This document shows, piece after piece, positions 26,339 to 35,163 of a DNA stretch of 64,000 nucleotides. Each line of letters starts with the position of its first letter. Positions within the stretch are counted from its first letter, which is position 1. A model generated the notes under the pieces. That model searched no databases, was not told the origin of the DNA, and saw only the letters and a program-made list of their open reading frames with translations. This DNA is from JAEUMG01 sp046349315 (GTDB lineage: Bacteria; Pseudomonadota; Alphaproteobacteria; Rhizobiales; Aestuariivirgaceae): positions 104,937-168,936 of the forward strand of contig JAXMCQ010000011.1 of NCBI GenBank assembly GCA_046349315.1, read 5' to 3'. Position numbers and translations under genes: made by a program.

Positions 26339-26531
26339 GGTGTCCCTCCTGCCGTTTTGGGTGGCCGCCATAAAGCTTTTCACCCAGCTGGCGGATGAGC
26401 TCACGCTCAGGCCAGGTCAGGCGTTCGTCGTCGGCGGCGATCACCAGCACGCCCTGTTCGTGCCAGCCTTCACGTTTGACCTGTTCGGGCGGCCGGCGAA
26501 AACCGCCATATCCTCGCGGTGCCCATCTCAT
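26331..26531 (-). CDS. Small phage protein
   Basis: 66 aa: MRWAPRGYGGFRRPPEQVKR, then WHEQGVLVIAADDERLTWPE and ELIRQLGEKLYGGH. It overlaps both neighbours by a few bases in the same operon, which supports translation. The family is unknown to me. Confidence 0.55.
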   Translation of the reverse strand: MRWAPRGYGGFRRPPEQVKREGWHEQGVLVIAADDERLTWPERELIRQLGEKLYGGHPKRQEGHHE

Positions 26532-26785
26532 CGCGACACCTCCTGCAACACGGCGGCGTAGCCGGCAATGTCGAGCATCGAGTCAGCGTGCTTGGGGTCA
26601 TGCGCCAATCGTGTGAGCTTGAGGTCGATTAGGCAGAGAACGACCTCAGCCGGTGTCACGGTGCGGCCAAGCGTTATGGACCAGCGTTTGGCGACGGCGG
26701 CCATGGAAGCAGCTGGATCGCCATAGACTTTTCGGCGCTCGCTGACGACCCTCGCCGTATGTACCAGCATCGCCTCGCCATTCAT
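26528..26785 (-). CDS. Phage protein of the DUF6378 type
   Basis: 85 aa, MNGEAMLVHTARVVSERRKV, with YGDPAASMAAVAKRWSITLG, VTPAEVVLCLIDLKLTRLAH and DSMLDIAGYAAVL. This acidic helical pattern (YGDP...K-x-x-R...D...D-x-x-GYA) is reminiscent of all-alpha NTP pyrophosphohydrolase-like phage proteins; activity unproven. It overlaps the RuvC-like gene's end by four bases. Confidence 0.65.
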   Translation of the reverse strand: MNGEAMLVHTARVVSERRKVYGDPAASMAAVAKRWSITLGRTVTPAEVVLCLIDLKLTRLAHDPKHADSMLDIAGYAAVLQEVSR

Positions 26786-27330
26786 CGCACACCTCCGTGG
26801 GTCTCTCTGACCCAGAGCAAGATGGCGAGCGCATCGGCCTCATTGTCATCGGAAGGATCGAATCCGCGCGCGCGGATGGCGCTGATCACCGCCTGCTTGT
26901 CGGCATTGCCCTTGCCGGTTATGTGGCGCTTGATGGTTGCGACAGGAACGCCCTGATAGGCAATCGAGCGCTGCTCGCACCACGACGAGAGCGTTGCCAG
27001 AAAGCCGCCGTAGATATGAGCGGCATCGGTGCCGGCATGGCGGCGCACTTCCTCGAAATAGATCGCGCTTATGACACCTGCATCGATCGCAATCTGGTCG
27101 AGCCAACCGCGGAAGCGCAGATAGCGCATGCCGCCGCCGTCATAGCGGCTTGGTCGGAATGATGTGGTACCGCTGGTGATGGGTGCGTTTCCACCACCAA
27201 TTGCCCACCCGGTGGTGGTGCCAAGATCGAGGGCGAGCATCGCAGTCGACTGATTCTGCAGATTGGACTTTTTGAAAGCAGGCGGCACAACGCCCTCTAT
27301 CGGCGTGGCTATTTGGCTGACGGACATCAT
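26782..27330 (-). CDS. RuvC-like Holliday junction resolvase (phage)
   Basis: About 182 aa from ATG 27330 (MMSVSQIATPIEGVVPPAFK), with GGAG six bases upstream. The RNase-H-fold acidic residues are visible: LALDLGTTTGWAI (Asp), ISAIYFEEVRRHAG (Glu) and SDDNEADALAILLWV (Asp/Asp), with the VATIKRHITGKGNADKQAV lysine-rich loop. Such resolvases process replication and recombination junctions before packaging. It lies 390 bp downstream of the primase-polymerase. Confidence 0.75.
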   Translation of the reverse strand: MMSVSQIATPIEGVVPPAFKKSNLQNQSTAMLALDLGTTTGWAIGGGNAPITSGTTSFRPSRYDGGGMRYLRFRGWLDQIAIDAGVISAIYFEEVRRHAGTDAAHIYGGFLATLSSWCEQRSIAYQGVPVATIKRHITGKGNADKQAVISAIRARGFDPSDDNEADALAILLWVRETHGGVR

Positions 27331-27718
27331 GAGGATCTCCCTGGAGCATGTCTGAATTGGCGTTGAAGGTGGGTGGGCGTCAGCGGCAGGCCAGTCGCGT
27401 AGCTTGCCGCAGCGCACAGCCAACGCGGCTCGGAATAATTTGTATTTGTGCTGATAGTTGACGACTGCCGTCTGACGGCTAACCCGCTGATCAACAATAT
27501 AATTTTATAATTATTGTAATAATTGAATTGTTGTAGAAGTAGAGAGGAGAGAGCACCCGGATGGCCTCCTCCACACGCGCGCGAGAGGCTCTGGCGCAAA
27601 GATTCAAAAATCACAAAATTCCGAAGGCTGAACTCCCAACACATTGATGCATGCGGGATTTTCCGCTCGAGCGGGTGGGTACGACGGTCCTGCAAGGATT
27701 CGCTGCAATACAAAAATG
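27331..27718. other. AT-rich intergenic region in the replication module (candidate origin)
   Basis: Bases 27484-27540 are strikingly AT-rich against the GC-rich surroundings. CAACAAT (27492-27498) and ATTGTTG (27527-27533) form an inverted repeat around an A/T-only core. A following GAGAGGAGAGAG purine run is at 27541-27560. Its location between the primase-polymerase and the resolvase fits a phage replication origin or a promoter for the downstream genes. No gene is seen. Confidence 0.4.
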
Positions 27719-29992
27719 TCATCGTGCACCCCCATCGCAGGCCGAAAGCATCATGGTGGGCTTGGTTGCGGTGGGGTGGATTGCCGTCTTAATCCGGCCA
27801 GCTTCGACAAGTGCCGCGACGATGTCGTCACGCGTGCGCCGGTCGAGAAAGCGGCTCTGCCAGGTGAGATCGCTCTTGGTGATGCCTTGCGGTCCAGCCG
27901 CGCGAATGAGCTCATAGAGGCGCTTGTGGCTGCGCTCGATCTCGTTGTCCGCTACGCGGCGCTCGATCTCGATGACGGCGCGCTCGGCAAAATGGCGTAC
28001 AAAGCGGATGGCCCAGCCGGCATCCCGCGCACGGATCACAGGCGAAGCGGGATCATTGGAGACCGACAGGATGAGCGCGACCCGTTGGGCGTTCTCGGCA
28101 ATGCGCGCGAGTATAGGCGCACAACTTGTGCCGCGGGCTTCACGGAGACGGGAGGTCATCTCGCGGGTGAGAGCACGAAACTCAGAGCGGGCTTCCTCGT
28201 CCATTGACACAGTCAACGGATCAGTGCCGGTAGTGGCGTCGGAGGTCTGGCCCACGAGATTGCCTGAGGATTTACGTCCGCCGCCGGAGGCGACGAGCTT
28301 GAGGGCCTCGACGAGAACGGGCGGTGGTTTGCGAATGCCGATGCTCTCTCGCTCATCGGGGTAATCATCCCCGCTCGACATGATGATGAAGCGGGCCAGC
28401 GAGCCGTCGACGATGTTTGCCGATTGAAGTGCATTCCAGAAGTTGACCGGTGCCGTGGTGCCGTAGATGCAAAGGCAGGGCTCGACAATGTCGCGCCGTT
28501 CGTTCTTGCCGTCCCGATTGGAATATTCAGCCCCAAGGAAGACGCCGCCTGCCGCGGTATAGAGCTCGGTCATCAGATCGAGGATCTCGGTGATGTGGCG
28601 GGGGCTACGCCTGCGGTCGGCGGCGGCCGACAGGAACATACCGAATTCGTCGATCTGAAACAGGATTGCGGGCTGGCGGTGGAGGGCCGTCAAAAGCCCC
28701 GCGCCCGAGGCGATCTTGTTGCCGCCCAGATAATGGCCAAGGCCGGCGGCGAGGAGCAGCTCGTTGACGATCTCGCGGGCGTGGTTCTTGCCGGAGCCAC
28801 TTTCGGCGATGGCGACGATATAAAGATTGGAGCGCAGGTTAGTCTCGGTGCGGTATTTGCGGCCCATCAGAGCGCCGAGCGCACAAAGGGCGGCACCCAG
28901 CGAAAGCTCGGGCTGCAACCTTCGCGCCGTCGCGTTCATGTAGTCGGCCATCTCGCCGACGATGCCGCCCGGAGATGGCAGATCGAGCGGGATGGCAACA
29001 GGTGCCGCTGCACTCTGCGGGGTTTGAATCCTGGCGAGCAGGGGTTCTGCTGGATGTGTTTCTTCCGAAGGCGCCGTGCCATTGAGGATAAGCTTGGGCT
29101 CGGGCTTCCAGCCGTGGGATAGCGCGTGGTGATAGATGGTACCGGCGCCGATATGGGTGGGGCGGAATGAGCTCCAAGCCTTGGCCGTCGTCTTCTCCAC
29201 GTTCTTTGCCGATTGCGCCGACCAGGAGGCGAAGAGATCATGAGCGCCCTCGCCGAGCGCACCTTTGAGCGCCATGCCGATCCGCACCCAGGAGTCGTAG
29301 TCGAGATCGCAATTCGGAATGGCACTGAGCGCCGACGAGATCGCCTCGCGGGTGCCGACGAGCGCAAATGACGACTGGCCATTCGATCCTGAGGCGAGCG
29401 CGCTCTGCCGCAACTCGGAAGGCAGCATTGCATGCGCGTCTTCGAGCCAGCGGCGCGCTTGGTCTTCCGCAATCATTGGCAGGTGGTCGACGGGCACATC
29501 GAGCGGCGAGTCTTCTGGCCACTCATAGGGGCGGCCCGTGGCGGGATGGATGGCGAAAGCCACGAACTGACGGCACTGGCCCAGGACTTCGAGGGAACCA
29601 CGGCGGAGACCTGAGAACGGCACTTCGGCGCGATAGACCAGGAGCCGCTTAGGCGCACGGCCGACGCGGATGAGCGGCGTATCGCCCAACATCTTGCGGG
29701 CGAGATGTTCGACCTCATGGGCGAGCACGCCATCGAGAAGATCGATGTCGATGGCAACCACGTGACCGCAGGCGATGCCGACAGCGCAATCGGGCCAGGT
29801 CGACCAGATCTCGGCCTCGTTGAGGGTGGTCTCGCGGCAGCCGTGGCGTGTCCAGGCGGGATAATCGCGCCATTCGCCACGATTGTATCGTCCGGGCTTC
29901 TTGGTTCCAGGTGCGATCGGGATCACGGCATAGCCGTTATCCACGAGCTTCGCCCCGAAGCGAGCCATGAAGGAGTCATGCGTCTCGCCCAT
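27719..29992 (-). CDS. Phage primase-polymerase/helicase (prim-pol with DUF3987-type ATPase)
   Basis: 757 aa from ATG 29992 (MGETHDSFMARFGAKLVDNG), coupled to the preceding gene by an ATGA overlap. The N-terminal bifunctional primase/polymerase domain has GYAVIPIAPGTKKPG, VGIACGHVVAIDIDLLDG with the catalytic D-x-D, and GSLEVLGQCRQFVAF. A central PriCT-like region (DLDYDSWVRIGMALKGAL) leads to a P-loop ATPase: IVAIAESGSGKNHAREIVNE (Walker A) and ILFQIDEFGMFLSAA (Walker B). A winged-helix-like C-terminus ends the protein. It would prime and unwind phage DNA. Confidence 0.85.
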   Translation of the reverse strand: MGETHDSFMARFGAKLVDNGYAVIPIAPGTKKPGRYNRGEWRDYPAWTRHGCRETTLNEAEIWSTWPDCAVGIACGHVVAIDIDLLDGVLAHEVEHLARKMLGDTPLIRVGRAPKRLLVYRAEVPFSGLRRGSLEVLGQCRQFVAFAIHPATGRPYEWPEDSPLDVPVDHLPMIAEDQARRWLEDAHAMLPSELRQSALASGSNGQSSFALVGTREAISSALSAIPNCDLDYDSWVRIGMALKGALGEGAHDLFASWSAQSAKNVEKTTAKAWSSFRPTHIGAGTIYHHALSHGWKPEPKLILNGTAPSEETHPAEPLLARIQTPQSAAAPVAIPLDLPSPGGIVGEMADYMNATARRLQPELSLGAALCALGALMGRKYRTETNLRSNLYIVAIAESGSGKNHAREIVNELLLAAGLGHYLGGNKIASGAGLLTALHRQPAILFQIDEFGMFLSAAADRRRSPRHITEILDLMTELYTAAGGVFLGAEYSNRDGKNERRDIVEPCLCIYGTTAPVNFWNALQSANIVDGSLARFIIMSSGDDYPDERESIGIRKPPPVLVEALKLVASGGGRKSSGNLVGQTSDATTGTDPLTVSMDEEARSEFRALTREMTSRLREARGTSCAPILARIAENAQRVALILSVSNDPASPVIRARDAGWAIRFVRHFAERAVIEIERRVADNEIERSHKRLYELIRAAGPQGITKSDLTWQSRFLDRRTRDDIVAALVEAGRIKTAIHPTATKPTMMLSACDGGAR

Positions 29993-30216
29993 CAGAAAGG
30001 CATCCCTTCCGTGATGGCGGCCCGGTGCTTCGCGTCGCGGGCGATCAAATCGGCGAGATGCTCGCAATAGCCTGTGACAACACAATCGACGAAAATATGC
30101 CATTCCTCGGTGGTGAGCGTGGCAAGATCGGTCCTGGCGATGGAATCGAGATATTCGCCGGCCAATTGGCCCGCGTGGCGCATGGCCGCGATCTCATTGG
30201 GGGTGGGGTCGATCAT
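29992..30216 (-). CDS. Small phage protein of the DUF6511 type
   Basis: 74 aa: MIDPTPNEIAAMRHAGQLAG, then EYLDSIARTDLATLTTEEWH and VTGYCEHLADLIARD. The TDLAT-x-T-x-E-E-W...V-x-GY-x-x-x-L core is found in small proteins of alphaproteobacterial prophage replication operons. Overlaps at both ends (4 bp with the helicase gene, 1 bp with the primase gene) show tight coupling. Confidence 0.65.
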   Translation of the reverse strand: MIDPTPNEIAAMRHAGQLAGEYLDSIARTDLATLTTEEWHIFVDCVVTGYCEHLADLIARDAKHRAAITEGMPF

Positions 30217-31814
30217 GCCGCGTGTTCCCTCGTCGCAGCCTCGAGGGCAAAGCGCGCTCCGACCACTTCGGTGTAGCGGCCCGAAAGGCGTACGGCGATT
30301 TCGCTTGGGTTCCGCAAGTGATGAGTGAGCTTCAGCGCCTCATCGACGGTGTGGGGCACCGGCGCGCCTGGCGCCCGCTTGCGCCACCACTGCACCGCTT
30401 TCTCGCGGGCGAACCCTGAGTGTTCAAAGCACACCCATTCCGAATGGCGATTGAGCCCGCAAGTGTAATCGACCCTGAGGCTTGGTGGCTTGCCCAGCTT
30501 CTCGTGGCGGGCATAGGAGAGGCCGGCGACCTTCACCCATTCGGGCTTGCCGGTTGAAAGGATGGCAAGGGTCGATGCTTCGCGCTCGATCTTGATTTCG
30601 GGCGGGGGAAACGCATGGCCGCAATCGGGGCACAGACGGATGCCGGCCGCGAGAATGCTGTCGCAGGAAGGGCACACTTTAGTGGGGGCCTCGCCATCGC
30701 CCTTGCCGGGCTCTCGCGGCTTCACCGCATCGATGGGACCGTGACGCGAGACATTTCCGGCGAAGTCGAGGACCAGGCAGTTTTCCTTGCCCGGATGGAG
30801 GCGGGTGCCACGCCCTGCCATTTGCACATAGAGACCTGCCGATTTGGTGGGGCGCAGCATGGCGATGAGATCGACGGCGGTGGCATTGAAGCCGGTGGTG
30901 AGAACCCCCATGGAGGCAAGCGCGCGGATCTCGCCCCGCTTGAAGCGCTCGATGATGCGGGCCCGCTCAGTCTTCGCCGTGTGGCCAAAGATCGTGGCGC
31001 AAGAGATGCCTTGCTCGTGGATGGCGGCGGCGACGTGCTCGGCATGCTCGACACCTGAACAGAAGGCAAGCCAGGAGCGCCGGTCCTGTCCCAGTGCCAC
31101 CATTTCGGCGACCGCAGCCTTGGTGATCTCTGCCCGATCGACGGCTTTCTGCAGTTCTTTGGCGATGAACTCGCCGCCGCGGGTGCCAACGCCGGTCACA
31201 TCCAGTTTCGTTGCAGCGGCCTTACTGACGAGGGGTGCGAGATAGCCCTGATCGATGAGGTCGCGCACCGACGCCTCGAAGGCAATGTCGGTGAAGAGCG
31301 CATCCTCGCCTTTGTGCAGGAGGCCCGAATCGAGCCGGTATGGCGTGGCGGTGAAGCCGATGATCTTGAGGTGAGGATTGATCCTTGCGAGTGTGTCGAG
31401 AAAGCGCCGATACATGGTGTCCGAGGCCCGCGGGATGAGATGGGCCTCATCGATCAACACCAGGTCGCACTGCTGCACATCATAGGCGCGCTTGTGCACC
31501 GACTGGATGCCGGCAAAGAGAATGCGGGAATTAATCTCGCGCTTGCCTAGCCCTGCTGAATAGATGCCGGCAGGAGCGTTTGGCCAGAGACCGACCAGTT
31601 CGGCATGATTCTGCGCGATCAATTCCTGCACATGGGTGATGACGAGGATGCGCTGATCGGGCCAGTGCGCGAGCACGCCGCGGATGAACTCGGATAGAAC
31701 TAGAGACTTGCCGCCGGCTGTCGGAATTACAATCAACGGATGGCCGGAGTTCGCCGCGAAGTACGCATAGATGGCGTCGATGGCTTGTTGCTGATAGGGC
31801 CTGAGGATCAGCAT
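30213..31814 (-). CDS. DEAH-box helicase (phage, SSL2/RadD-like)
   Basis: 533 aa from ATG 31814 (MLILRPYQQQAIDAIYAYFA). Helicase motifs in order: Q-like RPYQQQAID, Walker A IVIPTAGGKSLVL, Ib, CDLVLIDEAHLIPRA (DEAH), IIGFTATPYR, and domain 2 with RALASMGVLTTGFNATAVDL and QMAGRGTRLHPGK. A zinc ribbon CPSCDS...CPDCGH follows at about 385. This superfamily-2 type is widespread in prophages, where it serves replication or recombination. Confidence 0.85.
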   Translation of the reverse strand: MLILRPYQQQAIDAIYAYFAANSGHPLIVIPTAGGKSLVLSEFIRGVLAHWPDQRILVITHVQELIAQNHAELVGLWPNAPAGIYSAGLGKREINSRILFAGIQSVHKRAYDVQQCDLVLIDEAHLIPRASDTMYRRFLDTLARINPHLKIIGFTATPYRLDSGLLHKGEDALFTDIAFEASVRDLIDQGYLAPLVSKAAATKLDVTGVGTRGGEFIAKELQKAVDRAEITKAAVAEMVALGQDRRSWLAFCSGVEHAEHVAAAIHEQGISCATIFGHTAKTERARIIERFKRGEIRALASMGVLTTGFNATAVDLIAMLRPTKSAGLYVQMAGRGTRLHPGKENCLVLDFAGNVSRHGPIDAVKPREPGKGDGEAPTKVCPSCDSILAAGIRLCPDCGHAFPPPEIKIEREASTLAILSTGKPEWVKVAGLSYARHEKLGKPPSLRVDYTCGLNRHSEWVCFEHSGFAREKAVQWWRKRAPGAPVPHTVDEALKLTHHLRNPSEIAVRLSGRYTEVVGARFALEAATREHAA

Positions 31815-32761
31815 GGAGCGGCCTTCATCGCTGGCGTTTCGGGAGTCACCCCATCGACCCACTCCGTGCCATCATTCAGGCGATAAACAACACGATCATC
31901 GCCCACGTCGATGACTTTGCCTGGCACGAGATCGGGGATGGTGAGATACTGCAGGCAGCCCTGCCTTTGCTGCGCAACGGATAGCATGTGGCCGTGACGC
32001 TCACACTGCCAGCCGCCGTCGATGGGAGTCGAATGCAGACAGGTACGACAGTTGCGTTCGGCGGCAGCGCCCTCATGGCATAGCGCGTGATGACGGCACA
32101 TGCCGCATTGCCACCAGGACGGATCTTCGGAAATCCGCGCCAGCGGCTGCGAGGCATCGATGATGGCTTTGGCCTTGGCGAGAAGACCTTCGGCAAAATC
32201 CGGGTCCACCGGCACCCGCTCACTGTAGATCTCATCGGTGTCCTTGCAGACGGCGAGATAAAGGGCGCGTGTCAGCCCGGTCAGATGCATGTAGACCTGC
32301 ATCTGCGCGAAGTGAGATGCTTGCGCCTCGCGGACGCCATTCTTCTTCAGCTCAATGAAGGATTTGATGGAATGCGTCTTGAACTCGACCACGTGCCAGG
32401 TGATCGGCGCTTCTGGGATACCCTTGGCAACCCCATCGAGCGAACCGCCGAAATGCCCGCCATGGGCTGAGACACTCCACTGCCGTCCGGTCTCGGGATC
32501 GACATCGAGCATGGTGACGCCGATGCGACGCAGGTTCCGGATGAGGCGCTCTTCCTCGCGCTTGCCGGTTTCGAAGAGACGCAAGATTCGTCCCGAGAAC
32601 GTGGGTGACTGAGCCCAGCGGAACGAGAGCCACAACGCTCGCCGGCACTCCTTGCCGATTTCGGAAGCGCCGAGATGGGCGCGGAACCCATCCTCGGCAT
32701 CCGCTTCATAGGCGGCAAAGATCGCTTCCACCGTGGGGCTGGGGCGCGGGGCAGGGGCCAT
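31808..32761 (-). CDS. PD-(D/E)XK nuclease, Cas4/RecB-like (phage)
   Basis: 317 aa from ATG 32761 (MAPAPRPSPTVEAIFAAYEA). Nuclease core residues are visible in HLGASEIGKECRRALWLSF, GHFGGSLDGVAKG (Asp) and THVVEFKTHS-like WHVVEFKTHSIKSF (E-x-K). A cluster of Cys (CGMCRHHALCHEG, NCRTCLHS, CERHG) could bind an Fe-S cluster or zinc. Phage exonucleases of this kind work with single-strand annealing proteins; here it overlaps the helicase gene by 7 bp. Confidence 0.8.
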   Translation of the reverse strand: MAPAPRPSPTVEAIFAAYEADAEDGFRAHLGASEIGKECRRALWLSFRWAQSPTFSGRILRLFETGKREEERLIRNLRRIGVTMLDVDPETGRQWSVSAHGGHFGGSLDGVAKGIPEAPITWHVVEFKTHSIKSFIELKKNGVREAQASHFAQMQVYMHLTGLTRALYLAVCKDTDEIYSERVPVDPDFAEGLLAKAKAIIDASQPLARISEDPSWWQCGMCRHHALCHEGAAAERNCRTCLHSTPIDGGWQCERHGHMLSVAQQRQGCLQYLTIPDLVPGKVIDVGDDRVVYRLNDGTEWVDGVTPETPAMKAAPC

Positions 32762-32772
32762 CACACTATCCG

Positions 32773-33284
32773 TTAGGCCTGGCGCTTCCAGGGGGCCGCG
32801 GCGAAGCTCTGGGCTTGCATGGGCATCGCCGCTGGCTGCGGTATTCGTGGCACCGAAGCGTGTTTCGCTGGCGCTACCGCGGGAGAGGCAGGCTCGCGGG
32901 CGAGATAGCGGATCACATTGCTCTCGCCATACTCGCCCTTGGGTGGCTTCACCCGTACATCGACGAAGATTGGGATGAGATGCAGTTCGGCGCTGTCTTT
33001 GACCTGCATCCGGCCGCAGGCATGGCAAATGGCGGAAAGCGTGCGCTGGGCAATCTCGACAGTCTGCGGGTTGCGATTGACGAGGTCAACCGGTCGAACA
33101 ACTTGCGGCCGGCGCAGGTGCCATCGAGGATATCGAGCTCAAGCCAGAGATACTGGCCCTGGCCGTCCTTGGTGACGCGCATCTCGCTTGCCACGATCTG
33201 GGCGAGATACTTACCCGGTGGGACGACTTCGTATGTGCTTGTGGGTTCAACTTGGCCGGCATCGAAATTGCCTAGATTGGCCAT
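32773..33284 (-). CDS. DUF669 phage protein (one frameshift)
   Basis: The start MANLGNFDAGQVEPTSTYEV, PPGKYLAQIVASEMRVTKDG and QYLWLELDILDGTCAGRKLF are the DUF669 N-terminus. After LFDR the expected LVNRNPQTVEIAQRTLSAIC, HACGRMQVKDSAELHLIPIF continues in a second frame to 32773, so one base is missing at about 33,074-33,092. DUF669 proteins are thought to bind single-stranded DNA in recombination modules beside AAA ATPase and Cas4-like genes, as here. The full product would be about 170 aa. Confidence 0.75.
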
Positions 33285-33301
33285 TGGAGTCTCCTTGAGG
33301 G

Positions 33302-34063
33302 CTAAGACTGGTTTTGGGTGTGGAACTGGGGCATGGCAGCGGCGAAGGCCTGCCAGTCGAGGGGCAGCGTGTCGGGAAGCCCGAAACGGTTCTTGGTGAG
33401 GAAGGCGGGACGCTCGGCGGTGTAGAGAACCCGCTCGCCGGCGCCCAAGGCGCGAGTCACTTTCTTGTTGAAGCCGACATCGCTTTTCACCGTGCTGATG
33501 CGGTATTTGGCAAAGAGCACGATGTCGGCATGTTCTTGTAGTAGTGCGCCGGCGCGGGCGTGGAGCTTGATGACATAGCGGTCGTAGGGCTCGTGCTCGG
33601 GACTATCGAAGCGGCGGATGTCGGTATGGGCGATCTGGATCACCGTCATGCCCCGCTCATTGCGCAGCGCATTGAGCCCTTCGAGATAGTGCCGCCAGAC
33701 ATCCAATGCTGCGGCATAGCCCTTGCCGTAACCGGGGTCTTCGATCGAGGCCCAGCGGTTGTCGGCACAGAGCTTCTGCCAGATCAGGGGTTCGAGCCAG
33801 TCAACGCTGTCGATCACCACGGTCTTGAACTCGTGGGGTTCGGTATAGAGCGAGGCCAAGGCTTCCATCACCACCTCGAAATTCTTGGCGAGAGGAAAAT
33901 GCGGTACATCGAGCAATCCCAGCCCGTCCTCGGTGGGGACAAAGACTGGATTTTCCGCAGACGCCGCGAAGGTCGTCTTGCCGACACCGGCGACGCCATG
34001 GATCAGGATGTTGGGCGGAGTCGGTGCTGCGGCGCGTTTCAGACTGGCGAGCGAGATGGCCAT
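33302..34063 (-). CDS. Phage AAA-type ATPase (recombination module)
   Basis: 253 aa from ATG 34063 (MAISLASLKRAAAPTPPNIL). Walker A is HGVAGVGKTTFAAS, Walker B is FKTVVIDSVDWLE, and the RecA-like core continues with LRNERGMTVIQIAHTDIRRF. Such Sak4/RecA-like ATPases are paired with DUF669 proteins in phage recombination operons. It starts on the TGATGG junction with a 21-aa open frame. Confidence 0.8.
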   Translation of the reverse strand: MAISLASLKRAAAPTPPNILIHGVAGVGKTTFAASAENPVFVPTEDGLGLLDVPHFPLAKNFEVVMEALASLYTEPHEFKTVVIDSVDWLEPLIWQKLCADNRWASIEDPGYGKGYAAALDVWRHYLEGLNALRNERGMTVIQIAHTDIRRFDSPEHEPYDRYVIKLHARAGALLQEHADIVLFAKYRISTVKSDVGFNKKVTRALGAGERVLYTAERPAFLTKNRFGLPDTLPLDWQAFAAAMPQFHTQNQS

Positions 34064-34128
34064 CACACGCTCCTCTCGCTCTCGCCTGCGCGCAGAACCT
34101 CAGGCGCGATGGCACAGACCATGGTCAT
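34063..34128 (-). CDS. 21-codon coupled open frame between two phage genes
   Basis: MTMVCAIAPEVLRAGESERSV. It begins in a TGATG overlap with the upstream stop, preceded by AAGGAGGATAT, and ends in a GTGTGATGG overlap with the AAA ATPase start. The spacing looks designed for re-initiation. It could be a coupling leader, or chance; there is no homologue I recognise. Confidence 0.35.
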   Translation of the reverse strand: MTMVCAIAPEVLRAGESERSV

Positions 34129-34619
34129 CACATATCCTCCTTGTTGATGCTGAGACGGATCGAGAGCTTGCCCGTCCTGACGGTGCGGGCCGGAGCAAAG
34201 CTGTCGCGGATCGCCGAAGGCCAGGCGTTGTAAGAACGCTCTGCGACCTTGAACTCACTCGTCACGTATTCGGTGGGATCATCGCCAGAGGTGCGGATCA
34301 GCTCGACGACTGCGCCTAAGCGCTTCTGGTCCCACTCGACCTTCTTTGGGAGATCGACGATGGCTGTGATCCCGCCATCTTCGAAACGCGCCGTGCCGGT
34401 GGTCTTGCCAGCCTCAATCAGGGCAGTAATCGCGCGCTCCTCGTATTTGAGGAGGATGGCGGCGTTGACCCAGTCTGCTAACCGCTTGGTCGCCTCCAGC
34501 CTCGCGGCCGCTTCTTCCTGCAGCAGGGCTAAATGTTCCGGAGGCAGTGCCGCGATCTCGGCAATGGGCAAGCTTGCGATCTCGTCGAGGCGAGGATGGT
34601 TGGAACGGTCGTATGACAT
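34128..34619 (-). CDS. Phage protein of unknown function
   Basis: 163 aa, MSYDRSNHPRLDEIASLPIA. A helical N-terminal half with a coiled-coil character (LALLQEEAAARLEATKRLAD) is followed by beta-rich ARFEDGGITAIVDLPKKVEW and TEYVTSEFKVAERSYNAW. It is typical of proteins just upstream of Sak4-like ATPases in temperate phages. Its stop TGA overlaps the ATG of the short coupled frame. Confidence 0.55.
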   Translation of the reverse strand: MSYDRSNHPRLDEIASLPIAEIAALPPEHLALLQEEAAARLEATKRLADWVNAAILLKYEERAITALIEAGKTTGTARFEDGGITAIVDLPKKVEWDQKRLGAVVELIRTSGDDPTEYVTSEFKVAERSYNAWPSAIRDSFAPARTVRTGKLSIRLSINKEDM

Positions 34620-34921
34620 CAGGCAATGTCCTCGGTGATGAGTTGTGAAAGGGATGATGCGACCTGATCGGGCTTTGGCCGGGCGATGGCGAGATAGCGG
34701 TACTGCTCAGGTCCCACGCGGCGCTGGACCAGATCGACGAGCCCGCGATCGGCGGCCCACACGGCGCGACTTGCCAGAAGATCAAGCCCGCGATTGTTGG
34801 ACCAGGCTCGATCCACGGCCAGGAAGCCGCGGTGGTATTCGAGAATGTCGCCCGGCTTCGCCTGGCCGAGCCAACCCAGGAAACCGATCTCGGCGCTGAT
34901 ATTTTGGGTGGGATTGCTCAT
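34619..34921 (-). CDS. Phage protein of unknown function
   Basis: 100 aa from ATG 34921 (MSNPTQNISAEIGFLGWLGQ). Notable segments are KPGDILEYHRGFLAVDRAWS, SRAVWAADRGLVDLVQRRVG and QYRYLAIARP. Coupled by overlaps on both sides, so it belongs to the early operon. Function unknown. Confidence 0.55.
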   Translation of the reverse strand: MSNPTQNISAEIGFLGWLGQAKPGDILEYHRGFLAVDRAWSNNRGLDLLASRAVWAADRGLVDLVQRRVGPEQYRYLAIARPKPDQVASSLSQLITEDIA

Positions 34922-35163
34922 GCCCGCCCCCAGCTCTGTGCCGCCGGCGATTTGTGCATTGGAGCCAGGGCTGCGGCCGGCTCGCGAAACTGGGCCGCCT
35001 CGTAGGCCTCGATATCTTCCAATCGATAGACGACCCGGCCGCCGACTTTGAGATAACGGGGCCCGCGTCCTTGCCAGCGCCAGCGCTCCAGGGTGCGGTG
35101 GCTCAAGGACCAACGTCTGGCCAACTCCACCTGATTGAGATGCCTGATAGGACGTTCGGTCAT
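34918..35163 (-). CDS. AlpA/MerR-like helix-turn-helix protein
   Basis: 81 aa, MTERPIRHLNQVELARRWSL. The motif LNQVELARRWSLSHRTLERW, then GPRYLKVGGRVVYRLEDIEA, is the helix-turn-helix plus wing of excisionase/AlpA-type proteins. It could be an excisionase or an early-gene activator. It overlaps the Cro-like gene's end by 4 bp. Confidence 0.75.
   Translation of the reverse strand: MTERPIRHLNQVELARRWSLSHRTLERWRWQGRGPRYLKVGGRVVYRLEDIEAYEAAQFREPAAALAPMHKSPAAQSWGRA

Noticed and set aside
31808..32761. Cas4-like nuclease as evidence of a CRISPR system
   Set aside because: It sits in a phage recombination operon with DUF669 and an AAA ATPase; no cas1/cas2 or array nearby.
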